Assembly (NCBI RefSeq): GCF_024199925.1
Contig: NZ_JANADR010000001.1
Location: forward strand, 7,257,501-7,321,500
DNA from: Bradyrhizobium sp. CCGUVB1N3
Lineage (GTDB): Bacteria > Pseudomonadota > Alphaproteobacteria > Rhizobiales > Xanthobacteraceae
Length of the DNA: 64,000 nucleotides
Direction: 5' to 3'
In this document: piece after piece, positions 37,871-47,630 of the stretch
How the letters are laid out: every line of letters starts with the position of its first letter
Position numbering within the stretch: position 1 is the stretch's first letter
Notes under the pieces: model-generated
The model's database searches: none
The model's input: the letters and a program-made list of their open reading frames with translations, nothing else
Told to the model about the DNA's origin: nothing
Program-made: the position numbers and the translations under genes

Positions 37871-38724
37871 AGCTCTCCGCCGTTTTTGCGCGGTCGCAGG
37901 CCGATCGGCACGCCACGTATGCGAATAACAGAGGAAGAACGTCCACATCTCTACGGCAGAGGAAGGATATCCATTCCCCATCGGGCAAACGAACCCAGCG
38001 CGGCCCGGACGTGCAGCGTTGTCAAACCCGATTGGTTCTCCTGGTTGAGCTTTCCAGTTTTCGCCCTCTCAGCGGGTCGGTGGTGCAGGATATCGCACCG
38101 AGTTACGATGAACGCTCGCGCTCACAATGCATCAAGGCCGAATTGTCATCCGCTTGAGCTCCGCCTTGCACCGCATCAAGCGGGTCCGTCTGATGAGCAG
38201 TTCGGATGCCGGCGGTGTCGCGTCCCAGCCATCATCGGCGATGAAATGGTGTGCACCTGATCGTAGTTGCTCGTTGCAAGGCGTTCCGCCATCGGCTGAA
38301 CGCCTTTGCGGTCACCAGGACCGATCAATCCCGAAACGCACAGCGGCCACATCGGCTGCGGGGTCTTATGACCCAACCCAATAGATCCGCGACTTCAGGA
38401 CGGCAGCTCCGTCGAGCCAATAAAGCCCGCGGACATAACCATGTATAGGCGGTTTCGGCTTATGCGGGCGCCGCGACTGGAAAAGATGCCCCCGCCGCGC
38501 AATTTAAAACGGACTCACGAGAAACAGCGCGTAGACGATGTTGTGGTCTCGAACAGAACGTCCTAAGGTTGTCGACCGTCCCGCCTTTGTCAACGGTCTA
38601 GTGTCGCATCGTAACGACACAATCGCTTTCAACGTCAGGCTGAATTGGCTCGCTCACTTGCTTCCACAAATTCGCCTCTAAGTTGCTTTACAGAAACCAC
38701 ATGGAATGCGGTTGGAAATCTCGC
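37871..38724. other. Long stretch without a supportable gene
   Basis: Only weak hints: on the minus strand at about 38140-38250 the frame reads FIADDGWDATPPASELLIRR, TRLMRCKAELKRMTIRP, coding-like but short and without a start. Otherwise rearranged or decayed sequence. Confidence 0.4.
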
Positions 38725-39291
38725 ATGAGGCTCGTACGTGTGATCATCGGCTTGGTTCTCCTGGCCGCGGCTGTACGTCATCATCGGTGAGCACTTCGCT
38801 GGAACTTCGGCAGACGCCACGGTAAATGCTCGACTTTACGTCGTGCGAGCCCCAATTGACGGCCGGGTAACGCTTGCCGTCAGAGTATTGGGGCGCGCAT
38901 TAATGCCGGGGAACTCGCGGCCGAAGTCGCCGATGAGCGCTTCGACACCGCTCGATTTCTTGTGCTTGAGCGCGACCGGGACAATCAACACATCGAACTC
39001 AAACGGATTGCCGGCCAGCGTGACGCGCTATCGCGGTCAAGAGCCGGATTTGGTGCGCAGTCCACCGACTATCAGCGTGGCATGATTCGGCAGATCGAGG
39101 CGCGGATCGCCGAGACGAAGGCGACGCAGGATACAGCAGCCGCACGCCTGCGCGAGGCGGACGTCGAATACAAGCGCGCCAATGAATTGAACAATCGCGG
39201 CGTTCAGACAGCAGCCAACCTGGATCGGGCGCGCGCGACTTTCGACGTCGCGCAGCAGGAATTGGAGAGTGCGCAGCAGCGGGTCACTTGA
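38725..39291 (+). pseudogene. HlyD/EmrA-type membrane fusion protein, frameshifted and truncated
   Basis: Starts MRLVRVIIGLVLLAAAV (membrane anchor), shifts frame, continues ADATVNARLYVVRAPIDGRV (the lipoyl-like barrel strand), shifts again near 38890, then RDNQHIELKRIAGQRDALSR, QIEARIAETKATQDTAAARL and READVEYKRANELNNRGVQT, the long alpha hairpin of periplasmic adaptors. It ends at 39291 where a dispersed repeat begins. Adaptors of this kind join inner-membrane exporters to outer-membrane channels; no such partners remain. Confidence 0.75.
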
Positions 39292-39350
39292 TCAACCCTC
39301 GTCTTTGGCCCTTCCTCCTGGGCACCTTCGAAGTCCAGCGTCCGGGCGTA
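39289..39350. repeat. Dispersed repeat, copy 2 (first at 35228-35298)
   Basis: CTTGATCAACCCTCGTCTTT and GGGCACCTTCGAAGTCCAGC GTCCGGGCG match copy 1, minus a CTACCGTACCGT segment. It marks the break point of the HlyD-like gene. The following 39351-39700 has no recognisable gene. Confidence 0.6.
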
Positions 39351-39719
39351 GCCCATGCTGTTGACCAACAAGGGGAACGTTCAGTAATACGTCTTGCATC
39401 TCCAGCATCCCACAGCCCCCGCTGACAGTACCTCGCCCATTTGCATGACCAGCGCTTTGACCGTGAAGCAACCATCCCTGGGAGGTGCCTGCAGGACTTC
39501 CCGGCGATACAGCTTAGCGGCACTCACCATCCCTGGGGAGGGGTGGTCCGCTTTGCAGAGAGAGAAGGTGGGGCTGGCCGTTGAACTAGCGGCGCGCGAT
39601 AGAGCAGTGCTCCTCACAGACCGGTGGAGTGCCGATTGCTCAGGCAAAGGACGGCGCCCACTCTGGTGACTTTACGGGCTGCCAACAGTGGCATGAAGAA
39701 GGCCACCGGGAGGATTTTC

Positions 39720-41545
39720 ATGCTTCGCAGGACATTCATTGTTGGCGCGCTCGCCGCCTCAATCTTCCGAAACGAGCTCTGGCTCAGCCTCCCGCCGCCT
39801 CTTCGGACGCCATTCCCGCGTCCACGGAGGATGCACGGCTGAACGCCTTTTTCGAGGAAGCCTCGATCGGGCAGCTTCGCTTGAGCCCGGAAACGATGAC
39901 CTACCACGGGATGAAGGAGCGCTATGGCGAGCTCGGCGACTATACCGAATCCTCTCAGCACAAGGTGATGGCGCTGCTTGAGGAGCAACTCGTCCGCATG
40001 AAGCGCGATTTTAACCGCGCGACCCTGAGCGACAATGCGAAGCCTTCCTACGACCTGTTCGAAAAGACTGTCGAAAGGGGGCGCATCAACATTCGTTGGT
40101 ACTGGCAGGGCTATGCCGTAACCTCCAACGGCGGCCCGTTGGATGGCGTGCCGTTGCTTATGATCAACGGCCACCGGATCGATACGGTAGCGGACGCCGA
40201 GGCCTACGTCGCGCGCCTACGAGCCGTGGAGCGGGTGGCGGGTGAAGCATCCGCCGACCTCGACGAGCGGACAGCGAAGGGCTTTCTGCCGCCATCTTTC
40301 ATCTTCGTCCGCGTGGTCTCGGATACGCAGAACCAGCTCAAAGGCGCTCCCTTCGACGCTGGCCCCGACCATCCCGTCTTCGCTGACCTCAAGATGAAGC
40401 TCGCGGCCCTGAAAGCAGCTCCTATTGTCAAGGTGAAGCTGCAGGCCACGGCCGAAGCCGCCTTGAGAGGCCCATGGCGGCGCGGCTATACGCGCTACAT
40501 CGCCTCGCTGCAAGCGATGGCGGACAAGGCCACTGGCAGAAATGGCGTCTGGGCCCTTCCGGACGGCGCGGCTTATTACGCGGACATGCTGAGGCTTCAG
40601 ACCACAACTGACCTCACGCCCGAACAGGTGCATCAGACCGGGCTTTCCGAAGCCGCTCGCCTTCGCGCCGAGATCGAACAGCTCAAGAGCAAGATCGGCT
40701 TCGCGGGCACATTGGAGGCGTTGTTCGACCATGTGAGAACCGATCCGCAGTTCCAGTACGCCAATACTGCTGCTGGTAAGGCGCAGTGTCTAGCCGACGG
40801 ACGAAAGATCATCGCCGACTACATGACGTTCGCTCGCACGCAGTTTCACAGACTGCCCAGGTTGCCGCTTGAGGTCCGGGCCATCGAGCCTTTTCGCGAA
40901 AAGACTGCGTCGGCGGTGCCCACCTATCAGCCGGGCGCGCCTGACGGCTCGCGGCCAGGTATTGTTTATTTCAACTTGTCCGACATGACACAGGTGCTGA
41001 AGCCGCATATTCCTGTGTCCTGCTACCATGAAGGTGCGCCACGCCATCATTTCCAAATCGCGCGGACGCTGGAACAGACTGACCTGCCGACGTTCCGACG
41101 CAACGCGTCCTTCACAGCATATACGGAAGGCTGGGCCGTCTACTGCGAGAAACTGGCCAAGGAAGCGGGCATGTACCAAGATCCCTACGACGACCTCGGC
41201 CACCTGGCCTTCGAGCTCTGGCGCGCCGTGCGGCTTGTGGTCGACACCGGTATCCATGCCCAGCGGTGGGACCGCGACCAGGTCGTCGACTATATGAGGA
41301 AGAACACCCTGAACACGGACCGGGATATCCGGGCCGAAGTCGACCGCTATTTCACCCACCCCGGACAAGCCTGCGCCTACAAGATCGGGCAACTGAAGAT
41401 CTCTTCACTTCGGCAACGAGCGGAGACGAAGCTGGGCAGGACGTTCGACATCCGGGATTTCCACGAAGCTGTATTGGCCGTGGGCAGTCTACCGTTGGAC
41501 GTGCTGGAAACCGAAATCGAAGCCTACATCGCCCGCAAGGCTTAA
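39720..41545 (+). pseudogene. DUF885 family protein, exported, one frameshift in the signal peptide
   Basis: An ATG at 39720 behind GGGAGG starts a signal peptide (MLRRTFIVGALAAS). Near 39765 the frame changes by one base into RALAQPPAASSDAIPAS and then stays open to 41545 for a full-length DUF885 protein of about 600 residues: FFEEASIGQLRLSPETMTYH, GDYTESSQHKV, LPDGAAYYADMLRLQTTTDL, CYHEGAPRHHFQIARTLEQT, FTAYTEGWAVYCEKLAKEAG. DUF885 proteins resemble zinc peptidases with HE-x(3)-GHH; here the motif is HEGAPRHH, with Gly replaced by Arg. Apart from the early shift there is no damage, so a sequencing error or very recent mutation is possible. Confidence 0.8.
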
Positions 41546-41559
41546 TCGCTGAGTTCACG

Positions 41560-41850
41560 CATGCTCGGCTTGTCCGTCATCAGATAATTTGAGACTGATC
41601 AGGTTTTTCGAGAAGGGAGGCTCTGGCTCATCAGGCGGGCTAGAGAGTTTAAGCGGCCTGCAGCGATGCTCCAAGCGGCTGTTTGCGATCGTGGCCTGCT
41701 TAATGCAGCTGCGTTCGGCGAGGATGGTCTGCGCTCTGCCGAAGTAGACGTCAGCCGGCGTGGGGTTGTCGATGCTTTCGTGATAGCGGACGTGACTATA
41801 AGGCTCGACGAAGACGTTGATACGACGCTGCGCTGGGAAGTGACGGCGTT
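41560..41850 (-). pseudogene. IS3-family transposase OrfB, C-terminal fragment
   Basis: The minus strand reads EPYSHVRYHESIDNPTPADV, YFGRAQTILAERSCIKQATI ANSRLEHR, the end of IS3 OrfB (YxHxRYHESIDNxTPADVYFGR). The stop and right end lie at 41555-41650. A related right-end fragment is at 61750-61860. Confidence 0.85.
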
Positions 41851-41879
41851 GGAATTGCGTTATACTGCGGGCATCTTGC

Positions 41880-42350
41880 CGAACACATCCGTGTGGCCGC
41901 CCGGCATGGGAGTTCCAATGGCAACCTCGCTTTCGCAGGCGTCCAGGACGAATCCAGGCTTGATGCATTCGGCCTGTTCACGGGCCAAGTCGGCTATGCC
42001 TGGAATAACGTGCTGCTCTATGTGAAAGGTGGGGCAGCGGTCGTCCGCGACAAATACCGGGTCTTCGATTTTACGTCTGGGCTGAACATCGACAACGGCA
42101 GCGAAGCTCGTTGGGGCGGCACGGTAGGGGCGGGCCTTGAATTTGGCTTCGCTCCGAACTGGTCCATCGGTATTGAGCACGATCACCTGTTCATGGGGTA
42201 TCGGGACGTGGACTTCTTCTTTTCACCCGGATTTCGTGGGTGGTCCGCCGGGCGCCTTTGCAGGGACTGCCCGTATCGGTCAGGACGTCGATATCGGTTT
42301 GGTCCGCGTGAACTACCGCTGGGGTGGCGCGGTCGCCGCGACATACGGAT
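41880..42350 (+). pseudogene. Outer-membrane beta-barrel (Omp25/31-type), C-terminal part
   Basis: Plus-strand frames give RLDAFGLFTGQVGYAWNNVL, LYVKGGAAVVRDKYRVFDFT, WGGTVGAGLEFGFAPNWSIG and IEHDHLFMGYRDVDF. After a frameshift at about 42225 comes FVGGPPGAFAGTARIGQDVD IGLVRVNYRWGG. Alternating hydrophobic residues and the final VRVNYRWGG are typical of Omp25/Omp31 porin-like proteins of rhizobia. The N-terminus is replaced by the IS3 fragment, and the normal C-terminal stop after the last strand is lost. Confidence 0.8.
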
Positions 42351-42479
42351 CATCGCCAGAACAGAAACGTTCCATCGCACTGAGAGCTTGACAATCCTTG
42401 GCACGTTGCGCCTCTCTCAAGCTCGCAATCATTGATGTAGGTCATTTTCAGGAACGACGTGAGGATGTAGGAGCCACGA

Positions 42480-42760
42480 GCGAATATGAGGTTCCACATT
42501 GCATCATCTCGGTTCGACATTCCGGAAAAATTGTCGAGCACGTTGCTGACTTTGCGGCACCAGCACCGCTGGTGTTGCATCCTGGGGAAGATCTCGTCGA
42601 GGGCCTTCCAGAACCCCAAAGCGCCGCCGGCGACCGCCACTTCGGGAGCGATCCACAGGCCGCGCTGCTTCACATCGATCAAGAGACTCACGCCAGCGCT
42701 GGGCGCTCTCGCGGGCGCCCACCTGGAAGCCGACTAATTCCTTGCGGCCCGCCGGCCTCC
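42480..42760 (-). pseudogene. IS256-family transposase fragment
   Basis: Frames on the minus strand contain GFQVGARESAQRW, then LIDVKQRGLWIAPEVAVAGG, ALGFWKALDEIFPRMQHQRC WCRKVSNVLDN. IS256 (mutator-type) transposases have LxxRGLxxPxLAVxDGALGFWxALxEVxPxxxxQRCWxHK. The expected second catalytic Asp (DGALGFW) is a Gly here (GGALGFW). Two frames are needed. Only the central domain remains. Confidence 0.75.
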
Positions 42761-42945
42761 GCAAGACGGTCGGGCAGCTCGGCACAGCCGCGGCGCAATC
42801 CGATATGACAAGCCGGCTGGCGGCTATCCAGCGTTCGTCAAGCTTTCATCTATCCGCAGCTAACGTGCTCACGAGTCCGCGCTGTCCCGGCCGCCACGCC
42901 CCTTTTTCCAGCTCTCACCACTTGTCGGAACTAAAGTGAGCGGAA

Positions 42946-43209
42946 TCATATTGCACAATAATCCACTTGTTGATGGTTACCGGACTTCGCATCTCGCGCT
43001 CGGCCGCGGGTCGCCTCGAATGCAAGCTCGGCGACTCCTATATCTGGAAACGTGCCTTGCAGGGTCGTATAGGGAAGGTGGTACCATACGTTGTTACTTC
43101 CGAGCACCCAAGCCTGCCAGCCGTGCGCCACGGCTTGTTTCAAGAACACAGGGTGGGGTGCCGCTAAAGCTTCTTCCAAGTCATACGAGCACAGATAATT
43201 TGCCATCAT
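42946..43209 (-). CDS. Small hypothetical protein, 87 residues
   Basis: ATG at 43209 (or the next codon, also Met) preceded by GTGAAGGGGCGCC. It begins MANYLCSYDLEEALA, then HPVFLKQAVAHGWQAWVLGS and WYHLPYTTLQGTF. The opening (hydrophobic strand then YDL) faintly recalls small ferredoxin-fold proteins such as SinR/Cas2-like ones, but the match is too weak to name. Looks translated and intact. Confidence 0.5.
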   Translation of the reverse strand: MMANYLCSYDLEEALAAPHPVFLKQAVAHGWQAWVLGSNNVWYHLPYTTLQGTFPDIGVAELAFEATRGRARDAKSGNHQQVDYCAI

Positions 43210-43311
43210 GGCGCCCCTTCACCGAATTGCCCACCAGCAAGCAATCACGATCGCGGAATAAACGAGCACAGCGCCAATTGCTAACGTGATTTCCATCGCG
43301 TAGCTCCCGCT

Positions 43312-43575
43312 TCAATTGCGTGACCCGCCGCCCACCAGATGGTGTATGTAAAAGAGGAAGTCTCCGGCCAATCGACTATCTGGACGCGATTGCGGTAGCG
43401 CACCGGTGATGTGGCACTCATGGTCGAAGTCGTAACCGTTTGCTATGTCCCCGGTTGCGCGGACACTGATCCTGCTGTACCTGCGACCTTCATGTTCGTA
43501 CACGCTGAGGACTTCGCGATCGAGCGCATGCGCGAACGCAATCGCCGCGGAAGCCGCTCGGACATGTTGCTCCAT
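43312..43575 (-). CDS. Small hypothetical protein, paralogue of 53006-53365
   Basis: 87 residues from the ATG at 43575: EQHVRAASAAIAFAHALDRE, VLSVYEHEGRRYSRISVRAT, GDIANGYDFDHECHITGALP. The frame is open further upstream, but only this part is shared with the protein at 53006, which reads KPHVRAAAAATAFAHGLRRD and VVSVYEHETRGYSRTSVSVR. The homologous start in the paralogue supports 43575. The C-terminal regions differ (LAGDFLFYIHHLVGGG here), so one may be truncated. Role unknown; no signal peptide. The core VYEHExRxYSRxSVxxxGxxANGxDxDHxCxIxGxLP has conserved Tyr, His and Asp residues. Confidence 0.6.
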   Translation of the reverse strand: MEQHVRAASAAIAFAHALDREVLSVYEHEGRRYSRISVRATGDIANGYDFDHECHITGALPQSRPDSRLAGDFLFYIHHLVGGGSRN

Positions 43576-43986
43576 GTTGCCTCGCAAGCACGAATAGGGC
43601 GGACCCGAAATGGCCGTGTAACATCCCGGGCCGCCCTCAGCATCGCAGGCCCTGCGAGACCGGCGATGCTCTCCCGCGAGTGAAGCAAGGAGCATGCCGC
43701 CTTCACTGCGCTCTGCTCGATCCGCTTTCCTGGCCGGGCCGCTTCAACACCCGAATGGTTGCAGCCTGGCGCGCACGTTGCGTACCCCTAAGTTGCGTAC
43801 CCCAAAAAGAGAGCAGCGCGGGCGCGACGGGACTGTCCGCGGCGAGAGGACGCTGCCCCTGTCCGCCCGCGCTGCCCGAGAAATTAGCGGTCACATGACT
43901 CCACACCCGAGGTCGAATGAGGAGGCGCTGAGTCACACGCCCCTAACTTCACGAGTCAACGATCGCTGAGCTACGATGCTGACCAG
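43576..43986. other. No gene seen
   Basis: About 400 bases before the IS427-type element. It contains the upstream region of the small gene ending at 43575. No supportable frame. Confidence 0.45.
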
Positions 43987-44819
43987 GGTTCGGACTCGTT
44001 AAATCCACCATACAAGAGCGGCGACGATGCAAACAGAGGCGAGATAGTTTCGAGCGAGTCGGTCGTAACGGGTGGCGATGCGCCTGAAGTCCTTCAATCT
44101 GTTGAAGGCACTCTCGATGCGCCAGCGAAGCTTGTAGAGCCGCTTGCTGAACCTGAACGGTTGCTTTCGATTGCTGCGGTTAGGAATGACCGGTCTGGTT
44201 CCACGTTCATCGAGCTTGTCGCGCAATTCGGCGCTGTCGTAGGCCTTGTCGCCGAGCATGCGTTTCGATGGCTTCACGCGGCGGATAAGGCGCTGCGCGA
44301 CCGGGCAATCGTGGGCTTCACCGCCGGTCAACAGGATGGCGATAAGTCGCCCTTTAGCATCTGCGAGTGCGTGGATCTTCGTGTTGCGCCCTCCGCGCGA
44401 ACGGCCAACAGCCTGCTTTTGCTCCCCCCTTTTCCGCCCGCCGCCGAATGGTGAGCTTTAACATGGGTGGAATCGATCATCTGCGTATCCAGCGACCGGC
44501 CGTTTCCGGCAAGCTCTCGGAACAGATGTTCCCAAACTCCGCGGCGAGCCCAGCGTACGAACCGGTTATAGATTGTCGTCGGCGGGCCATAGGCTTCCGG
44601 GCAATCGCACCAGCGGCAACCGCTCTTGAGCACATGCGCGATCCCGCTGATGACGCGACGATCGCTCTTTGCCTCGAACATCCGTCGGCAAATGCGGTTC
44701 AATCCGCTCCCACTGTTCATCACTCAGCCAGAACAGATTCCTGCTCATGAATACGATATCTCGCTCAAAACGAATCAATATCGCATTGTCAAAGCAGAAG
44801 GATTAGTGAGTTCTGACCT
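43987..44819. mobile_element. IS5-family (IS427-type) element, degraded
   Basis: Approximate inverted ends GGTTCGGACTCGTTAAATCC (43987-44006) and GGTCAGAACTCACTAATCC (reverse complement of 44801-44819). The size is about 830 bp, normal for the group. A clear target duplication was not seen. Confidence 0.65.
43999..44748 (-). pseudogene. IS427-type transposase with more than the programmed frameshift
   Basis: Starts MSRNLFWLSDEQWERIEPHL at 44748 and moves to another frame near 44680: DRRVISGIAHVLKSGCRWCD, MIDSTHVKAHHSAAGGKGGS (first Asp). After 44331 the second half follows: GDKAYDSAELRDKLDERGTR, KLRWRIESAFNRLKDFRRIA TRYDR (Glu). The group normally uses one programmed shift; here the one near 44680 is extra, so the copy is probably inactive. 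Confidence 0.8.
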
Positions 44820-45316
44820 TAGTCACGGGAGGTAGCAGCCCCGAGGCAATCCGAGTCTTGCACCGTTCGTGCCAAGAAAAGATCCACAGTTCGCATCTTG
44901 TTTTGCATCGGATTTGGCAGCTTTTCGACATGCCATGTCTTAGTATCGACGCCGGCTTCGACTGATGTCCGCTCTTCGGTCGCTTTTGTGGACTGAGCGG
45001 ATGAGGCGAATTTGTGATGCTCGGCTCCGACGGGGATGGCATTCCACCCACAGCTCGGGTCGCACCGGGCACGGCTTGTGTTCGTCCGCGGGATCGGCCA
45101 GCGTTGCCAGATAGCGCTCGATTTCGGCGGTTGGGACTAGAACCCGCGCGCCGTAGCGCTTCCTGAAACTTCATTCGACCTTCCAGGCCAACCCGGAACG
45201 TGAGTCGTCCAGGCGGCCGGCATCGTGAGCTCCCAATTCTGGGAGGCGCTTCGCGCGTCTTATCGCGATACAAATCGGAAGCGGATATAGGGGCGAGCTG
45301 CGTGAGGTAAGAGAAA
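44820..45316. other. No gene seen; upstream region of the 45317 gene
   Basis: Roughly 500 bases. Frames on the minus strand are open but show no family. The promoter of the following two-gene set should lie in the last 100 bases. Confidence 0.4.
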
Positions 45317-46147
45317 ATGACCGATAAGCGCTTGCTTTGGTTTTGGTCCTGTCTCTCCCTCGGTCTCTGGTTCACTGTTGACCTACGGATATTGCCGGGC
45401 GGGCTGGCCGGTCAGGGCGATGACGTGCGTGCGGAAGATAACGCCCTGATCGACCAGGTTCGATCAATTTGGCGAGCGCAGGATGGCGAGACGGCGGAGC
45501 AAATCTTCGCCAAGGTCGCGAAGGTCGCACACTTCGTTCCCAAAGGATGGGAGCGTGGCCGAAAGACCGACGCAGGCGAGCCGGTTGTGCTCTCGTGGGC
45601 CAGACACCGGACTGATAAAGCAGAGGACGACTCTACGGTGACCTGGGAGGTGGGACGCGATGGCACAGTGACACTTGTGACGCCGTCTGCAAAACCGATG
45701 GAACTAGGCTGGCGGGCGTTCGCACTCTCACTTCTTGCTGACGAGGCCACAAGCAACGAAACGGGAGTGAACCGGCGCTTTCTACATGATCCCGCTAACT
45801 TTAACTTCGTGACGACAGCGCAAGGCAAGCTGGGGGATCTTCTACGGCGCGGTCGCTGCATTATTGGCGATGGTGTTAAGATGCACTACCTGCCGACGCT
45901 GGACGAGCAACAAACGGTCAAGGACGGCTTGTGGCGCGTTCAGCTTTCGGTCGACTGCGATGTTCAGGGGGCTGGTTATTCTACCCGCGATGTCATCATT
46001 TTCGAGAAGCGCGAGGGGCAAGATTGGGAGCCGCAATCGTTCCTAGCCAAGCGTCTCGCGACATATGCCCCAGAGTCTTTGTTTGATTTTGCGGAACCGA
46101 AAGATCAGGAACCGTTCGATGCGGCGCGGAAGGCGTTGGCAAAATGA
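45317..46147 (+). CDS. Hypothetical protein with N-terminal membrane anchor or signal
   Basis: 276 residues from an ATG preceded by GGTAAGAGAAA. The N-terminus, KRLLWFWSCLSLGLWFTVDL, is a hydrophobic segment after two basic residues, so the protein is probably exported or anchored. The rest is soluble-looking with IDQVRSIWRAQDGETAEQIF, then WARHRTDKAEDDSTVTWEVG and GLWRVQLSVDCDVQGAGYST. I do not recognise a domain. The next gene starts 21 bases after its stop, so they form an operon. Both genes lack lesions and lie between IS relics, so the pair could be a small accessory unit of its own. Confidence 0.65.
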   Translation: MTDKRLLWFWSCLSLGLWFTVDLRILPGGLAGQGDDVRAEDNALIDQVRSIWRAQDGETAEQIFAKVAKVAHFVPKGWERGRKTDAGEPVVLSWARHRTDKAEDDSTVTWEVGRDGTVTLVTPSAKPMELGWRAFALSLLADEATSNETGVNRRFLHDPANFNFVTTAQGKLGDLLRRGRCIIGDGVKMHYLPTLDEQQTVKDGLWRVQLSVDCDVQGAGYSTRDVIIFEKREGQDWEPQSFLAKRLATYAPESLFDFAEPKDQEPFDAARKALAK

Positions 46148-46168
46148 CACTGGCCGAGGCTCCATGCC

Positions 46169-46786
46169 ATGGCGGATGATGATGAACGTGAAGTTGCGGC
46201 GTGGCTGCTCAATGTGTTTCCGCTCCACCAAATCCCTGTTGGGTTGGCACAGAGGTCGACTTTGGACCAGCCAATGACGCCCTTGATAATCATTAGCGAT
46301 TGGTTCGAAAAACAGGACACAGAAGTACAAGTTGACATCGCTGGCATGGCGGCGTTTTTGATGTTCGACGGTGCTGACCTTGTCGATCTCGGCAGCCACA
46401 AGCAGGTAGAGTTTCTCCGACATTGGTTGAGCGAGGTGGGATTGCAGGCCCATACGATCGTTGGCCGTGTTTTGACGTTCCGAGTCTGTTTTGAGTATTT
46501 CGCGGAAGGCAGGTTTACCGACTTCGGGTGGAGGCTCTCCGAAACGGCCCTGCGTAAAGTCGTCGAAGAGGCTGAGCGCGCCGCGAATTTGGATACTATG
46601 CGTCTTGCTTCTAATGCCCGAAGAATGCTTGATGGTTTGCCAGCCCGCAAAGGCATGTGGATCGAAGTCGGGAAGTCGTGGCGAGAACTGGCCGACGCGT
46701 GCCTGACGTGTAGCGCTCTCAGGGATTGGACCTCCTCGCAGACGGAACAGCCCCGCACAGTGGCTGGGCGGGGTAGCCGTGGATGA
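46169..46786 (+). CDS. Hypothetical cytosolic protein, second gene of the pair
   Basis: 205 residues. Starts MADDDEREVAAWLLNVFPLH, acidic and without signal sequence, and continues TPLIIISDWFEKQDTEVQVD IAGM, FLMFDGADLVDLGSHKQVEF and FRVCFEYFAEGRFTDFGWRL. No family recognised. The downstream end runs into an IS3 remnant at 46800, so the last 15-20 residues (from about TSSQTEQPR) may come from rearranged sequence. Probably cotranscribed with the anchored protein upstream. Confidence 0.55.
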   Translation: MADDDEREVAAWLLNVFPLHQIPVGLAQRSTLDQPMTPLIIISDWFEKQDTEVQVDIAGMAAFLMFDGADLVDLGSHKQVEFLRHWLSEVGLQAHTIVGRVLTFRVCFEYFAEGRFTDFGWRLSETALRKVVEEAERAANLDTMRLASNARRMLDGLPARKGMWIEVGKSWRELADACLTCSALRDWTSSQTEQPRTVAGRGSRG

Positions 46787-46799
46787 AAAATCATAAGCG

Positions 46800-47095
46800 A
46801 CTTGGATAGCGAACGCAAACATGGCAGATCTCCTTGATCCGATTTTGGAGGGCAGCCTGGCCGGAGCGATGCGACCTGTAATGGTAGGTCGATCGGTCGA
46901 GTTCGAGGGCTTCATCGATACTTGCCACTCACCGCAAACCTCGTCGACGCGCTTGCGCTTCCGACCAGGCTTCACAGCTTTCGGCGGATCACGTCCCGCA
47001 GCATCTCCTTGTCGAGGCTGAGATTGGCCACCAGAATCTTCAGCTTGGTGTTCTCATCCTCGAGGTGACCGCCGCATCTCGGTCGGCAGCCCAAT
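46800..47095 (-). pseudogene. IS3-family OrfA/OrfB junction remnant
   Basis: The minus strand reads HLEDENTKLKILVANLSLDK EMLRDVIRRK, the coiled-coil end of IS3 OrfA, then KAVKPGRKRKRVDEVCGEWQ VSM and RPTITGRIAP-like sequence, the beginning of OrfB in shifted frames. Only about 300 bases remain. Confidence 0.75.
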
Positions 47096-47129
47096 TGGGC
47101 CGCTAGTACTACCAGAGTTGATAGTTGAT

Positions 47130-47482
47130 CGGACCATCGTGACGGCTAGGTTCGCGAGTAGGTTGCGGCAACGCACAGTGCTCGCAGAGAAGCGAGTCAG
47201 CGGAGAGTTGCACATGCTCACAGCCAATGAAATTGCGGACGCCAAGCGAGCGCATCCTTTAAAGAACTTCATCGAGACTTGGGGCGGAAAGTACATTGCA
47301 TCGTCCGACGTGGAAGTGGCGGCTGAAATGCATCCACGAATCCGAGGCACATACCCCCTCACTTTCGCCTTACGCTTCCTTCCGATCGTCGTCTTGCAGA
47401 CATCGCCGACACGAGAACGCAGGACTATCTGCTTGCGATGGATCACATTATCCAAACGTACGCTCGGATCGAGGAACCGTAG
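47130..47482 (+). pseudogene. Disrupted unknown gene
   Basis: One frame has ANEIADAKRAHPLKNFIETW, GGKYIASSDVEVAAEMHPRI RG. Another continues PSDRRLADIADTRTQDYLLA MDHIIQTYARIEEP to a TAG at 47480-47482. The two look like parts of one protein broken near 47355. I recognise no family. Confidence 0.35.
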
Positions 47483-47483
47483 A

Positions 47484-47627
47484 GCGGTGCTCCAAGCGCG
47501 CCGAGATCGCGTGAAGGTCCTGACCTGGGACGGAAGCGGCCTTGTTCTTTACTACAAGAGAATCGAGGGACAGTTTACCCGCCGCGAATTTCACCAAGCG
47601 CCCGCAGGACGCTCACCCGGAGGGTAA
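47484..47627 (+). pseudogene. tnpB: IS66 TnpB internal fragment
   Basis: RRDRVKVLTWDGSGLVLYYK RIEGQFTRREF is the central TnpB motif (RxDRVKxLxWDGxGLxLxxKRLExGxF). It stops four bases before the acetoacetate decarboxylase gene and may have placed new sequence in front of it. Confidence 0.75.
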
Positions 47628-47630
47628 ATA

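Noticed and set aside
42946..43209. Cas2-like protein
   Set aside because: Only the opening strand and a YDL motif are suggestive; no other Cas features or array in the window.
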